Shown: positions 1 through 11,183, numbered from the stretch's first letter. The stretch is 64,000 nt of DNA from Brachycybe producta (GCA_036925085.1 JAUPFP010000025.1:1293733-1357732), one strand, 5' to 3'. The notes: a model not told the origin generated them from the sequence alone. A program made the numbers and translations.

Positions 1-128
1 TAGTCTGACGTCACATGCTCCGCCCTTTTCAACGTGGAACCACACAACAAACCAATTAGAAGTTGCCGGTCGGTCGTCATAACAAGAGCAGCGCCAACTG
101 AAGTTCTCTCCTATTTCTAACTACCTGT
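1..128. mobile_element. Truncated MITE, family B (right part)
   Basis: The sequence matches the right half of the B copy at 45488-45692: a CCGCCC box, an ATTAGAAGTTGCCGG block, then a terminus ending in CCTGT at 124-128. The left half lies outside the window, so the left target duplication cannot be seen. It is non-coding. Confidence 0.85.
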
Positions 129-507
129 CAAGATTCAGAAAGGATACCAACACAAACGCACACGCGGCTCCTCAAAACACACACATCACAAGACACGCAC
201 ACATTCTTATACACATATAACAGAAGATGTGAGTAAAAAAAAGAAAGATGTGCTCATAGAAAATGAACAATACAATAAGCCGAGTGAGCAGGAATTTCAA
301 CCAGCATCAACTTAGAGGTTCCCATCATTCTCTGACTTTCCATCTTTTTTTTTCTTCTTCAATTCTTTCTTCAAAAAGTTCTTTAAAAAATGATGAAGTA
401 GAATTCCAAAGATTTTTTCTCCTTCATCCTCTCCAAATATTTGTGTCTCGCAAGTGAGAAAAAAAAACTTTTCAAAAAACTTTATAGTCTCCTATATCAG
501 TTTGATA
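129..507. other. No gene seen; low-complexity sequence
   Basis: Bases 145-225 are CA-rich with scattered ACACAC words, and 340-480 hold poly-T and poly-A tracts. The short open frame at 263-457 has a low-complexity product and no recognisable domain. I see no splice or promoter structure. Confidence 0.6.
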
Positions 508-1165
508 TACAATAAAATCTCCATTATCCGGAATAAATAGAACCGGACCTGATCCGGATTACCAAATGTCCGGATAATCCGGAAAATCGCTGGGTTTTTA
601 TTACTTTAATTCCCTCTTTCACTACCGGGAACTTAAGTCAAAAACACTGATTAATTTTAAAGAAAACATTTATATTTAATAAAAAGTCTGTCTGGAATAC
701 CCGGAATTCTAGATTAACAAGATCTGGAAAATAGCCCATTTTTACTTTAGTTCTCTCCTTCACTAACGTGAATTTAAAAGTCAAAAACACTGATAAACTA
801 AAAACATTTATATCATGTTAAAAAAAAGCCTGTGAGGATTACCTGGAATTCCGGATTAACAAAATCCGGTAAATAGTCTTTATTAATTTAATTCTCTTCA
901 CTATCAAAAAATCAAACATCAAAGACACAAATAAACTAAAAAAAAATCCTTCATATTATGCTAAAACGCCTGTCCGGAATACATAAGATTCCGGATTAAT
1001 GAAATCCGGAAATATAATTTTATTACTTTAATTCTCTTCTCCAGTATTGAAAAGTCAAAGCCCTGATAAACTAAAAAAAAAAAATTGTTATTTATAATAA
1101 AAATCATGTCCGGATTACCCGAAATTCTAAACTAAACAAGATCCGGATAATCAAAGTTCTACTTG
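508..1165. mobile_element. Pogo-like element with an internal ~140-bp tandem array
   Basis: The left end (AATCTCCATTATCCGG) is an imperfect inverted match to the right end (CCGGATAATCAAAGTTCTAC), the CAGTAGAATCTCGATTATCCGG-type terminus common in Tigger/pogo-like elements. Between the ends, a TTACTTTAATTCTCT block recurs near 600, 744, 887 and 1023. A CCTGTCCGGAATAC-type block recurs near 683, 829, 969 and 1107. The period is therefore about 140 bp. No transposase remains. The family assignment rests on terminus style only. Confidence 0.5.
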
Positions 1166-1603
1166 TATTTTAAACAACCTTAAATATTGGATAAAAAATT
1201 CATTTGAAAAAGGAAAAAAAAAAATCAATCAAAAAGTGAAATGTCCATTCCAAAGTGACCAAATATCCATTTGTATTCATGGACGTCCAGTTAAAATACC
1301 ACACAAGCCACAGATAAAAAACAAAACAAATAAACATCAATTTACCACATGTTAACTGGTAAATTGTACACAAAAGTGACTAAACACAAAAGTGATACTT
1401 GTCTGAAAAAGCAACGAACAAATCTAAACAACCACATTTAGAACTTTTACCATCAACATACTGTATATATTAAAACTGTCATTGGCTATTTGAGTATTAT
1501 TAAAAATCCATTATCTATCTTAGAATTTCTTTTTCAGCATGTCTTTTTCAGGGCCGTAATTACTAATTTTGTATGCAAAGGCTATTTGTTTTTAGCCGCC
1601 TCC
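1166..1603. other. No feature recognised
   Basis: A+T-rich sequence with poly-A stretches. No open frame of substance and no repeat shared with other parts of the window was seen. Confidence 0.5.
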
Positions 1604-2549
1604 GTGCAGTACACGCTTGAAAGGTTACGCCGTTCTGAGTGGACGTAGTTCAAGTCTAACTATGGTTCCTCATGAAAAATTAACTTCGAAATTTCATTGC
1701 ATGTGAACCAGAATAGCGAGAATGGAAGTTTTGGGTACAATACATTCCAAAAGAAGTTTGGAAGGCAGGCAGGTTTTTATTTCGAGTGTGCAGTGCACGC
1801 TTCAAAAGTTACACCAGTTCGGAGTGGACATCATTGAAGTGTTTCTATGCTTCCTCATGCAAATTCATTGCATGTGAACCAGAATAGCGGGATTGGAAAT
1901 TTTGGGTACAATACATTCCAATGGAATTCTAGAAAGTAGAGATGTCTTCATTTCGAGTGTGCAGTGCACACGCTTGAAAGGTTACGCCTTTCTGAGCAGA
2001 AATAGTTCAAGTGTAACTACGGTTCCTTATGAAAAGTTAACTTTGAAAATTAGCTGCAAGTGACCCAAAAGAGCGGTAATGGGAAGTTTGTGCGCAATAC
2101 ATTCCAAAAGAAGTCTGGAAGGGAGGGATGTCTTCATTTCGAGTGTGCACTGCACGCTTCAAAAGTTACGCCATTCAGAGTGGACGTACATGTAGTTGAA
2201 GTGTAACTATGGTTCTTCATGAAATGTTAACTTTGGGAATTCATTACAAGAGATTTAAGGGTTTTTATGGTCTTTGAAAGTCTGTTGGGCCCTCCTGAGT
2301 TCATTTCAGTGCTTTTCAGGGCATCTGGAAGACTCATTTCTTGCCATTTTTTGAAAATATTCATGGACTATATATAGTCTTGTAATATTTATATAACTTC
2401 GAAACTTCATTGCAAATGAACCAGACGCGCGGGAATGTAACTGTTGGAATCGATGCATTCCTAGAAAAGTCTGAAATGCAGGGATGTTTTCATTTAGAGT
2501 GTGCAATGCACGCTTCAAAAGTTACACCAGTTCAGAGTGGGCGTCATTG
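1604..2549. repeat. Tandem array of ~180-bp units
   Basis: The block GTGCAGTGCACGCTT followed by GAAAGGTTACGCC recurs at about 1604, 1786, 1958, 2142 and 2500. Each copy is followed by a GAGTGGACGTAGTTCAAG block and an ACCAGAATAGCG block. The spacing is 172-184 bp, except between the last two copies, where about 157 bp of unrelated sequence (2240-2396) interrupts a unit. Units are diverged by many substitutions. No open frame is conserved between units. Confidence 0.8.
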
Positions 2550-3054
2550 AATACTCGAGAACGGAATGACATATCGAGATAAAATTTTCACTGAACATTA
2601 ATTCTGTGTCCCGATTTCTAGATCAATGCAACTTATTTTAAGTCGTTATGTCAATTCCCTTCACGAGTTATGGTCATATTATTATTTAAATCCTCAGATC
2701 CTCAAAAATCCAGTATATTAACACATTCCACTTTTCACGATGAGCATTAGACGTGTTTCCCGACATAAAATTTATGTAAGAAATTTGTTGGCTTCATTTT
2801 TATTTACTAACGAATTGCGAGCATTAAAAAATTATGTTATTTCCCTGGGTGAAGAAACTGGGTACTAAAACAAAGTAACATATAAAACTAAAAAGTCAGA
2901 CAAATTATGTCTAATTTTACAATTTCCTTTCATTGTCTGTGTTTGTTGTGACTTGTTTTAGCTACAACAAAACAAATTTGTATTCAAAATACTTCCTCAA
3001 ACATTCATTTCATTTTAAGATAAAAACCCAGTTCATGTAATATACTTGAGATGT
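2550..3054. other. No feature recognised
   Basis: A+T-rich unique sequence without open frames or a repeat match in the window. Confidence 0.5.
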
Positions 3055-3345
3055 TTTAACAAACCAGCTATTTATTCTGTCGTTTCAGAAGAGCAACCAC
3101 TAAGAAAAAATTGAAAGTGTGTTAGAAACTAGAACGATAACTGAATCACTTTTATTTTTTTATGTTGATATCTTTCAAAATAAACAATTTAAGAGACAAA
3201 AAATATTGTCTGTTTAAATTTGGCTCATCTTCAAACTGACATAAAAAGTTTATTTTGAAAGATTTAACATGAAAATATATTGAAGTGATTGAGTTATCAT
3301 TCTAGTTTCTAAGACACATTCATCTTTTACTTCCTTTTGCACCAC
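3055..3345. mobile_element. Family E fold-back MITE copy
   Basis: The left arm GAAACTAGAACGATAACTGA is mirrored by the right arm TTATCATTCTAGTTTCTAA. The inner arms carry the family hallmark GATATCTTTCAAAATAAAC and its inverse AAGTTTATTTTGAAAGAT. The transcript would fold into a hairpin about 250 nt long. It is non-coding and diverged from the better copies at 59768 and 25350. Confidence 0.75.
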
Positions 3346-3765
3346 CTGAAAGACAGACTACATGGAGTTAATGGTCATAGACTTGTCTTAAAAAGTATTG
3401 ATATTTATTTTGTCAAAATTGACAATCCCTATAACTAAATTAAAAGTGGTCATGAACAAGGACATTTTTTTGTTCTATCTTCTGTTTTCTATAAATAAAC
3501 AATGGGCTGAATGAAAGCAATTTCTTTATTTCTAAACAACTTATTGAATGTTTTTTTAGAGCAAAGTTAAGCCTTAAGCTATAAACATGATGGATATACA
3601 TCCATCCAACAGTAACAAGAAAAAACCCCTTAAGAACTGAGTATCAAAATAAATGTAAGTGCCCCCGAAAAAAACTCAATGGTAAATATTCATCAATATC
3701 AAAAAGAAAAAATCACTTGAGGCAGTAAAAATGAAATTTGTAGGCCCTATTAAAGTATTTTTCTT

Positions 3766-3770
3766 AGAGA

Positions 3771-3836
<66 letters not shown>

Positions 3837-3960
3837 GCGAGAGAGAGCAATAGAAAGAAAGAAAGAGAGAGGGAAAGGGAGAGATAGGGAGAGAGAAAGC
3901 GAGAGAGAGAGAGAGAGAGAAAGAGAGGAAGGGATAGAGAAAAGAGAGATGAGAGAGAGA
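3766..3960. repeat. (GA)n microsatellite, imperfect
   Basis: Almost 200 bp of GAGA with occasional C, A or GGG interruptions. It produces long Ser/Leu reading frames on the minus strand that are artefacts. Confidence 0.95.
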
Positions 3961-4171
3961 AATGGACAACTTTTTTTGCCTCACTGTTGTCAATAGCAAC
4001 CAGAAGCAAAGAAAAATACATTTCATTTATTCAAGATAAAGTTTACGAACAAAAAAATTGAAAGCAACAATTGTCCAAATTCAATGTTTTTCACATAAAA
4101 GAAAAATAAAAGTGCTAAAAACAGCCTTAAAATAGAATTTAGACAACATCAAACTCATGGGTGGGTGGGGC

Positions 4172-4741
4172 TTTTGAAGAGTGGCGCTGAATAAGCACTA
4201 AATTGAATAAGCGCCAAACACAAACACCAAACGGCATATGCACCAAAAAGAATAACAAGCGCCGAACGAAACATGCGCCAAACGAAACATGCGCCAAAAG
4301 GCACAACAAGCTCCCAAAGGATGAAAAAGTACCAAATAGAACATGTGCCAAAAGAGACAAGCGCCAAATGGAACCTGTGTCAAAAAGGACAACAAGCGCC
4401 AAATGGAACCTGTGTCAAAAAGGACAACAAGCGCCAAATGGAACATGTGTCAAAAGGAACAAATTCGGCGTCAAAAATTTGGCGAACATTCGTCAAACGT
4501 ATGTAACATGATACAATGATAACATGATTTCATGTAACAATGAAAGAAAATTGGTTGTTTGATATATGAAAGCGTATATTAAAGCAATGGAGGGTCTATA
4601 TGGTTCCTTAAATCCCTTGTTTAATATGGCTTTTGAGTATAGGTACCAACATGTTTTCAGAAATACACCAAAATTTTGGTATTTGTTCCATTTGGCGCTA
4701 ATTGGCCCGTTTGACGCTTAAATCAGTCGCCTTCTTCTGAG
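4172..4741. mobile_element. Family K: inverted-repeat element with a CGCCAAA minisatellite core
   Basis: The left end GAAGAGTGGCGCTGAATAAG is matched in inverse by the right end, which reads GCTTAAATCAGTCGCCTTC. The interior from about 4205 to 4470 is a degenerate minisatellite, roughly 29-35 bp per unit, built on GCGCCAAA followed by GGAACATG or GGACAACAA. Near the right end lies TTTGGTATTTGTTCCATTTG, which closely resembles the same place in the second copy at 11184-11780. Open frames inside are repeat artefacts. Confidence 0.65.
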
Positions 4742-4744
4742 TGG

Positions 4745-4895
4745 GCGATTTTATGTACCAGCGTATGATACACGCTTATGGGTTTTGTGAGCCCCAAGGG
4801 CCTTGTGGGCTTTATGTGTCTTACATGTATTATGGGCCTTGTGGGCTTAAATAGCCTGGATGGGGTTTATAAGGCTTCGTAGTCCGCATCCAGTA
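4745..4895. repeat. Degenerate GGGCCTTGTGGGCTTTA repeat
   Basis: Two clear repeats of GGGCCTTGTGGGCTT and related words. In reverse complement they match the AAGCCCAC-based arrays at 29200-29880 and 49550-50280. Confidence 0.5.
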
Positions 4896-5440
4896 GTATC
4901 AACCTTCATATCTTAGTCTGATCTTCAAATTTTTACACAATGTTAGTCCTCACTCATCACCATTATATTATCATGTATTTTGGCAATGAAATTCGTATAT
5001 AGGCCTAATATGAATATTAACAACGATAAACAAAAATATGAGAAGAAAAATGTTAGAAAACAAATCAATTTGCATAGATTGCCATTTTTTTCTTCTTCTT
5101 TTTCCTCCCTTGAGAGTAGTTTTATCTTTTAAGAAAATCGCAAAACATATTTTATCACTCTAAGAGGATAGAGAGAAAGTTAGAGAAAAAATAAAACCAT
5201 CAAAAAATAGAAGAAAAAAAAATGTATTGATTTATTTTTGTAAAAATCCATTTATTTTAAAAGTGTAAGGAAGCAAAATTACAGCACACATTAATTGGTT
5301 GCTCCCATAAGTTGTTTTCAAGAAGGAGGATGAAGAAGGGAAAATAACATTCCAAAACATACATATACGAGATTATTTTCAATGTAAACACAAACACAGT
5401 TTCAATACAAACATTAACAACAAGCGAGTTTGTAATTGCA
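4896..5440. other. No gene seen
   Basis: A+T-rich sequence with poly-T at about 5086-5105 and poly-A at about 5214. The long minus-strand frame that crosses it is generated by the downstream minisatellite. Confidence 0.5.
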
Positions 5441-5443
5441 TTA

Positions 5444-6290
5444 AAACATGGATACTGAAACACAGACACACATGTACTGTGCAACAACAAAAACAAACAC
5501 TGAAACACGCTGTGGAACTGCAAAAACATGCGGTCAGACAACACAAACACGCGGTCAGACAACACAAACACGCTGTCAGACAACACAAACACGCTGTCAG
5601 ACAACACAAACACGCTGTCAGACAACACAAACACGCTGTCAGACAACACAAACACGCTGTCAGACAACACAAACACGCTGTCAGACAACACAAACACGCT
5701 GTCAGACAACACAAACACGCTGTCAGACAACACAAACACGCTGTCAGACAACACAAACACGCTGTCAGACAACACAAACATGCTGTCAGACAACACAAAC
5801 ATGCTGTCAGACAACACAAACTTGCTGTCAGACAACACCAACATGCTGTTAGACAACACAAACATGCTGCTAAATAGCATGCATGCTGCGAGACAACATA
5901 AACATCCTATCAAACACAAACATGTTGCTAAACAGCATGCTTGCTGTGAGACAACATAAACATGCTGGGAAAGAACACAAAACATGCTGTGAAAGAACAC
6001 AAAACATGCTGTGAAAAAACACAAAACATGCTGTGAAAAAACACAAAACATGCTGTGAAAGAACAAAAAATATGCTCTGAAAGAACACAAAACATGCTGT
6101 CAAACATAAAACATGCCGTGTAACACAAAACGCACTGATAATGAAAAACTGAAAAACCTCACTGAACCTCTCACATAGATATTGAAAAACAACAACACAC
6201 GCGCTGCGTAAAACAAACACACATGCTGCGAAACAACAAATACCAAAAAATTGCAACACGCACGCATGCTGTGAACATTAAAACACACAA
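5444..6290. repeat. 21-bp minisatellite (ACAACACAAACACGCTGTCAG) with degenerate flank
   Basis: About 16 near-identical 21-bp units run from 5525 to 5870. Toward 5870 they drift from CACGCTG to CATGCTG. From 5870 to 6290 related but irregular units follow (ACATGCTGTGAAAGAACACA and similar). Because the period is a multiple of three and the unit lacks stops in most frames, it gives long open frames on both strands. No start context, codon bias or protein family supports coding. Confidence 0.95.
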
Positions 6291-7127
6291 TCCCAAGAAG
6301 AAGTGGTTATATCACACATTAAAATAAATAGATTTATTGTTTAGAAAAAACCGTAATTTCAAATTAGACATAGATACATTAGCATAAGTTGTAGTTTATT
6401 CCATTATACACACACACACACACACACAAATAGAATAATTTCAGAAAACAAATGAACCAATAGGAAGAAAAAAATTAGAACAAGCTGAAAACCTTCATTT
6501 TGGCGCCTTTTGTAATAAATAAACGGTAAAAAATGAAAATCCTTTTGTCAAGACCATCATATATTCAAAATGAGAAAAAAATATCTTTATGGATAATACA
6601 GTATATAATATATGAAGGCAAAAGAATTATTCATTAAAAGACATGAGCCAGAAGTGGGGTGGGGTGGGGGTGAGGAAGAGGGTATCACAAACTCTCTCTC
6701 AAGGGAGAGAATCATTTTCATTGGTGTGGCGCAACTTGTGCCTTAATAATTCATCATCATTAAAAGATCACTAATAAAAGAAGAAGAAGAACCAACAACG
6801 AGAAAACCCTCCCAAAAAAAAAAAATAAGATGAACTTTCTAAAAATTGCTGCTGAGTCACCTAAACACTCTAAAAATTAAAACTTTCTTTAATATATTTT
6901 GAGAATTCAATTCGTTTGAGACCTTTTAGGCCCAATTTTAAATCTCAATGGTCTCTTAGTAATTGAGAAAATTTCTTATTTTTAATTTTAAAAGATATGT
7001 CACATTTAATGGCGTATAGCTAGGGGGTTTTTTTTTGGCGCCGGCAGCAAAACTTTTAAGTGCGCCTTCATTCCCCCCCCCCCAACAATAATGATTCCAA
7101 TTCAGCAAGTGCAGCGAGCCGTAAGAA
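6291..7127. other. No gene seen; (CA)n and poly-C tracts
   Basis: Contains a (CA)n tract at 6410-6427, a G-rich patch at 6655-6675, poly-A near 6817, poly-T near 7026 and a poly-C run ending at 7083. No open frame with a recognisable product. Confidence 0.6.
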
Positions 7128-7129
7128 TA

Positions 7130-7432
7130 CAGTAGAACGTCGATTATAGGAACTAATGTCGGACAACTCAATCTAAAAAGTGGAGAAAAGTAAGAAAAAA
7201 ACCGATTGCAAAGAATTTTTTTTTATTTCCACAAATAGTATTTCCATAAGAATAAGTGAAAAAAATATCGGTTCCGATAACGAACGTTCTGATAATCGAC
7301 GTTCCGAAAATCGACGGTTCCGATAACTGACGTTCCGATAATCAACGGTGCGATAATCGACGGTTCGGATAACCGACGGTGCGATAATCGACGGTTCGGA
7401 TAACCGACGTTCCGATAAGAGACGCTCTACTG
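7130..7432. mobile_element. Pogo-like MITE with TA target duplication
   Basis: The left end CAGTAGAACGTCGATTATAG and the right end, which reads GATAAGAGACGCTCTACTG, form inverted repeats. TA dinucleotides flank both sides (7128-7129 and 7433-7434). Near the right end, CGATAATCGACGGTTCGGAT-type units repeat several times. At 303 bp with no open reading frame, it is a non-autonomous Tc1/mariner-pogo type element by structure. Confidence 0.7.
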
Positions 7433-7649
7433 TAATAGTATTTTAATATGAAATATAATTATAGTTCAAATACTTTATTTTCTTTTAAATTATAAAAACT
7501 ACACATTAAAATATGAATTTCGCCTTTTGAAAGTGGGGCAAACGCCCCACATTGTCAGTATCTGATGGCGCCCATGGGTCAAACCAGTCAAACTGGAACG
7601 CCAATCGCAAACAAAGTTCTTTTTTTTTTAACTTTCAGGCATTTTTTTC

Positions 7650-7792
7650 ACAGGCATTTGTGCCCAGCATTAGAATTTCGTTTGCTCCGCCCTTTTATGA
7701 ACGTCATCAATTTCTAACTGGTTTGTTACTTGGTCTGACGTCATAAAAGGGCAGTGCAAACGAAAATTCTGATGCTGGGCACAATTGCCTGT
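7650..7792. mobile_element. Family A MITE
   Basis: The 143-bp palindrome begins ACAGGCATTTGTGCCCAGCA and ends GCTGGGCACAATTGCCTGT. The sub-terminal GCTCCGCCCTTTTATGA box is mirrored as TCATAAAAGGGC. A clean target duplication is not visible, because the flanks are poly-T rich. Confidence 0.85.
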
Positions 7793-8240
7793 ATCTTTTC
7801 AAGGTGCCCTAAAACTCATATTAATATAAATTATTATATATTAATTGCAGAAACTTAGAAATAAAATTTTAAACATTAAAATTAAATCAGGACGCGACCT
7901 CTATTGGACACCGCGGCGGGCCCCAATGAGCAAAGTGCTCCCCATAGCTACGTCAGTAATAGTCACATTTCATTGTCTCAATTAAGGATTTACAAGTAAA
8001 TACCATTAAGATCAAAGAATTTCAAGCTGTAATCAAAACTATTTTTACTCGAATGAACAACAACAAATTGGAAGAGAACGTGACATTCTAGTAAAATGTG
8101 GCAAATTTGGAGCAATAATTGTCTTCATTCGTATAAAACAGCCAGATTTCAAGCAAGTTAGTGGACAAACAACCTTAAAGTTGTGGGTAGTCTAGTCTTT
8201 TCTACTCTTAAGTTTATTACTTAGGTATGTCACTACCCTG
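7793..8240. other. No feature recognised
   Basis: A+T-rich sequence with one GC-richer patch (7908-7945). No substantial open frame. Confidence 0.5.
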
Positions 8241-8733
8241 GTTTCCACTACAAAAATTAACCACAGTTAATTTTATAGTGAGAACCAATTTGGTTACATT
8301 AACTATTGGTAAATTTCTGAAAACAATGAAGTTAACTTAACTTCATTGACTCAATGAGTCATGTTGTCATGTAGTCATGTTGTTTGCAGGCTAAATTGGT
8401 TTAAACACAGGAAGTGATGTATTTAACTATTCAATAATGTGGTTAAACTCATTGTGTCAATGAGTCAGTCAAGAATAGAGTGCTCTCGCTATCCACCATG
8501 TTGGTGCATAGCGAAAGCACTCTATTGTTGACTGAATGAGGAATGTGAAATTTCACAAAAATGTACAACTGTTTAGCAGGAAGTGACACAAAATCATTTA
8601 ACCACAGATTAAATGATATTTTAAATGGAAAAAAACACACCCTAGTAACACTTCTATATGTGTAGCTTGTCTGCAGTTAACTATAACCATGGTTAATTTA
8701 ATCTAACCTGCAGTAAATTAACATAGTGGAAAC
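8241..8733. mobile_element. Family F fold-back element
   Basis: It starts GTTTCCACTACAAAAATTAA and ends TTAACATAGTGGAAAC, with ACCACAGTTAA words mirrored as TTAACTGTAGTTAA-like words inside. A second palindrome lies at its centre (8466-8536), where AGTCAAGAATAGAGTGCTCT pairs with AGCACTCTATTGTTGACT. A second copy is at 25681-26105. No protein is encoded. Confidence 0.75.
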
Positions 8734-8903
8734 TGCGGTATAAGACAGTTGTAGAATAACTGAAAGAGAACTCTAGCCTCTAACACGTCTTTTTGATTGC
8801 AAAAAGCGTAGTTCTTTTTGCCTTAATAATCACTGCTAACTTTAGAGAAAGAAAAAAAAAAACTCAAGATCACTAAAAAATATCCAGATTGCAATCAAAA
8901 GTC

Positions 8904-8904
<1 letters not shown>

Positions 8905-8960
<56 letters not shown>
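8905..8960. repeat. (CT)n(CTAT)n microsatellite
   Basis: About 42 bp of CT dinucleotides followed by CTAT units. Confidence 0.95.
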
Positions 8961-9568
8961 TAAAAAGATGAGATGTCAAATTAAAAACTAGAAGACACAC
9001 ACCCACATATTATAAGAGGATGAAAAAAAAGTATGCTCATATGCCCTTTTCAATGTCCCATATAGTCTCAAAATAGTTAAGCTGCATTTCATATTTAACC
9101 GACAAAAGAGGAATGTCTATCTATCCTTCTTCCAATGAATAAAACATGTTGGACCCCTCTAATGCTTTCCCAACCAAAAAAAAAAAAAAAGAGGACTTAC
9201 AAGGGTAGAAAAAGAAGAAGAAGAAGACATTCCAACCGAGCCAGAGAGTATTCAAAAGGGTCTAATGACTCCCAAACTCGTAATATGAGTTTCTCCCTAT
9301 CATGTTTTTTCTCTCTCTCTCTTTCTATCTGCTGCTATTTGTTAGGAATTTTTCAATTTAATAGGCATTCATATATGATATTTTTATTTTCATATATAAT
9401 ATCGAAACCATATTTTCAAAGACCCGCCCCCCCCCATCCGCCCACATTTCAAATGGTTCTCTCATCTCCATCAATCTGTCCAATATCAATCATCATCAGC
9501 AGGTGGCGCAGATAAATCGTCCACGTTGTTAATATTAATAAATTGCAAAATATGTAAATGAAGAAAAC
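8961..9568. other. No gene seen; low complexity
   Basis: Poly-A at 9177-9191, an AAG-rich patch at 9208-9228, CT tracts at 9310-9325 and a poly-C run at 9427-9434. The open frame at 9135-9515 is low-complexity and no domain was recognised. Confidence 0.55.
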
Positions 9569-9987
9569 TAGGGATGGGACATTCGAAACCAGCGAAATCT
9601 TGAAAAATATTCGACATTCGAAAAGTCGAATCTTCGCACTTTTTTCGTCTTTCGGATTCTTTCTAATCCTCACCGAAAAAAAAAACTTAAAAACTTCGGT
9701 AAAGTTAGTTTTAACTCCATTGACGTCCAATAGAAACGTTGACTAACAAAAACCGGCGATTGTTATAATTTCGGTGGTTATCCGGATCACCAATGGATCA
9801 CCTTGTGGCGACCCTGATTGCCACACTTGTTTTTTATTATTAATAATTTAATATTTAATATTATTTCATTTATTTGTATCTTTTAAATGAATAATATAGG
9901 ATTCTTATATGAAGGATTCGAGAGATTCGAGATTTGGGAGATTAGAGGGATTCCAGAACCTTTTAGGATTCGAGAAAATTTAGGACT
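9569..9987. mobile_element. Family D hAT-like element, copy 1
   Basis: It begins TAGGGATGGGACATTCGAAA and shares the internal block TCACCTTGTGGCGACCCTGA, and a TTATTAATAATTTAATATTT stretch, with four other copies in the window. The far end breaks off after GATTCGAGAAAATTTAGG, so this copy is truncated. Short open frames on both strands are shadows shared by the other copies. Confidence 0.75.
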
Positions 9988-10010
9988 GTCAAATTTTTTT
10001 TAGGTATTTT

Positions 10011-10355
10011 TTTTTACCAACATTTTAATGGAGGCTTTTTTATGAGCACGTACTGAATGGAGTTTGACATAAGAAATTCGCGATTTTGAAATAGTTTTTT
10101 TTTAAAAAATAGAACCGCATTTATCAAATTTTTGTCATTCATATTCAGTATATATTTAAGGTGCACATTGCACTTTGAAAATTTAATATTTGACATATTT
10201 AAACATAAAAAAATAAACATATTGCCGCCGCGACTGGTGTATTTTAAAAATTAACATTTTTTTCTTTAACATCGGGTCTATGGGCTCAATAGAAAAACGA
10301 TGCTAGCGCTCTTTGTGGAGATTTTTCGAAGTAATTTTACGATGTAGCCTCTTAA
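10011..10355. mobile_element. Family C element, copy 1
   Basis: Carries the conserved blocks ATATTGCCGCCGCGACTG and CAATAGAAAAACGATGCTAG, and terminates GATGTAGCCTC followed by TTAA (10352-10355). The opposite end (ACATTTTAATGGAGG) resembles the partial copy at 18226. No transposase. Confidence 0.7.
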
Positions 10356-11183
10356 ATATTTTCTAAGATTCTTCCATATTTTTCTTTTTTTTTTTTTTTT
10401 AAAAAAACCGGTGGTCGTTTTATTTGCGCCTTCTCCTTAATACTAGTTAATATCACCAGAAAACACTAACCAGGAAAACTATTTAAATTTATTATTCCAA
10501 CATGCAAAAAGTAATAATAAAAATTTGTAAACATATGCATAATAATATATAGAAACAAGTTTTAATTAGAACGAAAAAATCCTTCAAAAATTTCATGTTG
10601 TCTGCCTCCAAACCACACAGACATGTGTTTTTTTTACAAGAGTTAGAGAGACCAAAAATGAGATAATAAGTCTACAAAATAGTTCCTGGTAACAAAAAAA
10701 AGTAATCTCAGAATTGCATCAAAGATAGAAAGAAAAAAAAAAAAACACCAAGCACGGGGAAAAAAAAAAAACCTTTGCAATACAATGTCAATTGAGTATT
10801 ATGGAAAACAATGTCGGAAATAATATTCGTGGCGACTTGGCGCCAATAAAAGTTAACGATAAAATGAGTGTATGTGTGTTGTTTGGTTGGTGTCGGAAAA
10901 TAGGAGAGTTGTTGGTGTTCTCATCTAACTACATACAGTATATATATATGTGAACAAATCAAGATTACAAATTAACGAAGGTGTTTTAGGTGTTCTAGAC
11001 ACAAAAAAAAATCAGCGCCAATCACCATTGGGTTTAGACAATTGTCTATAGGTTTGCAAAATAACATTTTCTCTCTTATTTGCAACTATAACAGAAGCTC
11101 GAAATCAAAATGAGATCATTTTCTTACTCTTTTTTTTTTCTTCTTCTCTCTTCTTTATGAAAAAGCTTGTAGTCTATTTTTAG
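10356..11183. other. No gene seen
   Basis: Poly-T (10380-10400) and several poly-A runs between 10695 and 10770, with otherwise unique A+T-rich sequence. No open frame of note. Confidence 0.5.

Noticed and set aside
3676..4026. Hydrophobic Ser/Leu-rich frame resembling a membrane protein
   Set aside because: It is translation of the (GA)n tract.
5525..5870. Possible CRISPR-like array
   Set aside because: The repeats are contiguous 21-bp units without unique spacers, and the genome is evidently eukaryotic.
5257..6090. Long minus-strand open frame (277 residues) and companions on the plus strand
   Set aside because: All are translations of the 21-bp minisatellite. Every frame is open because the unit lacks stops, and no domain or start context supports a gene.
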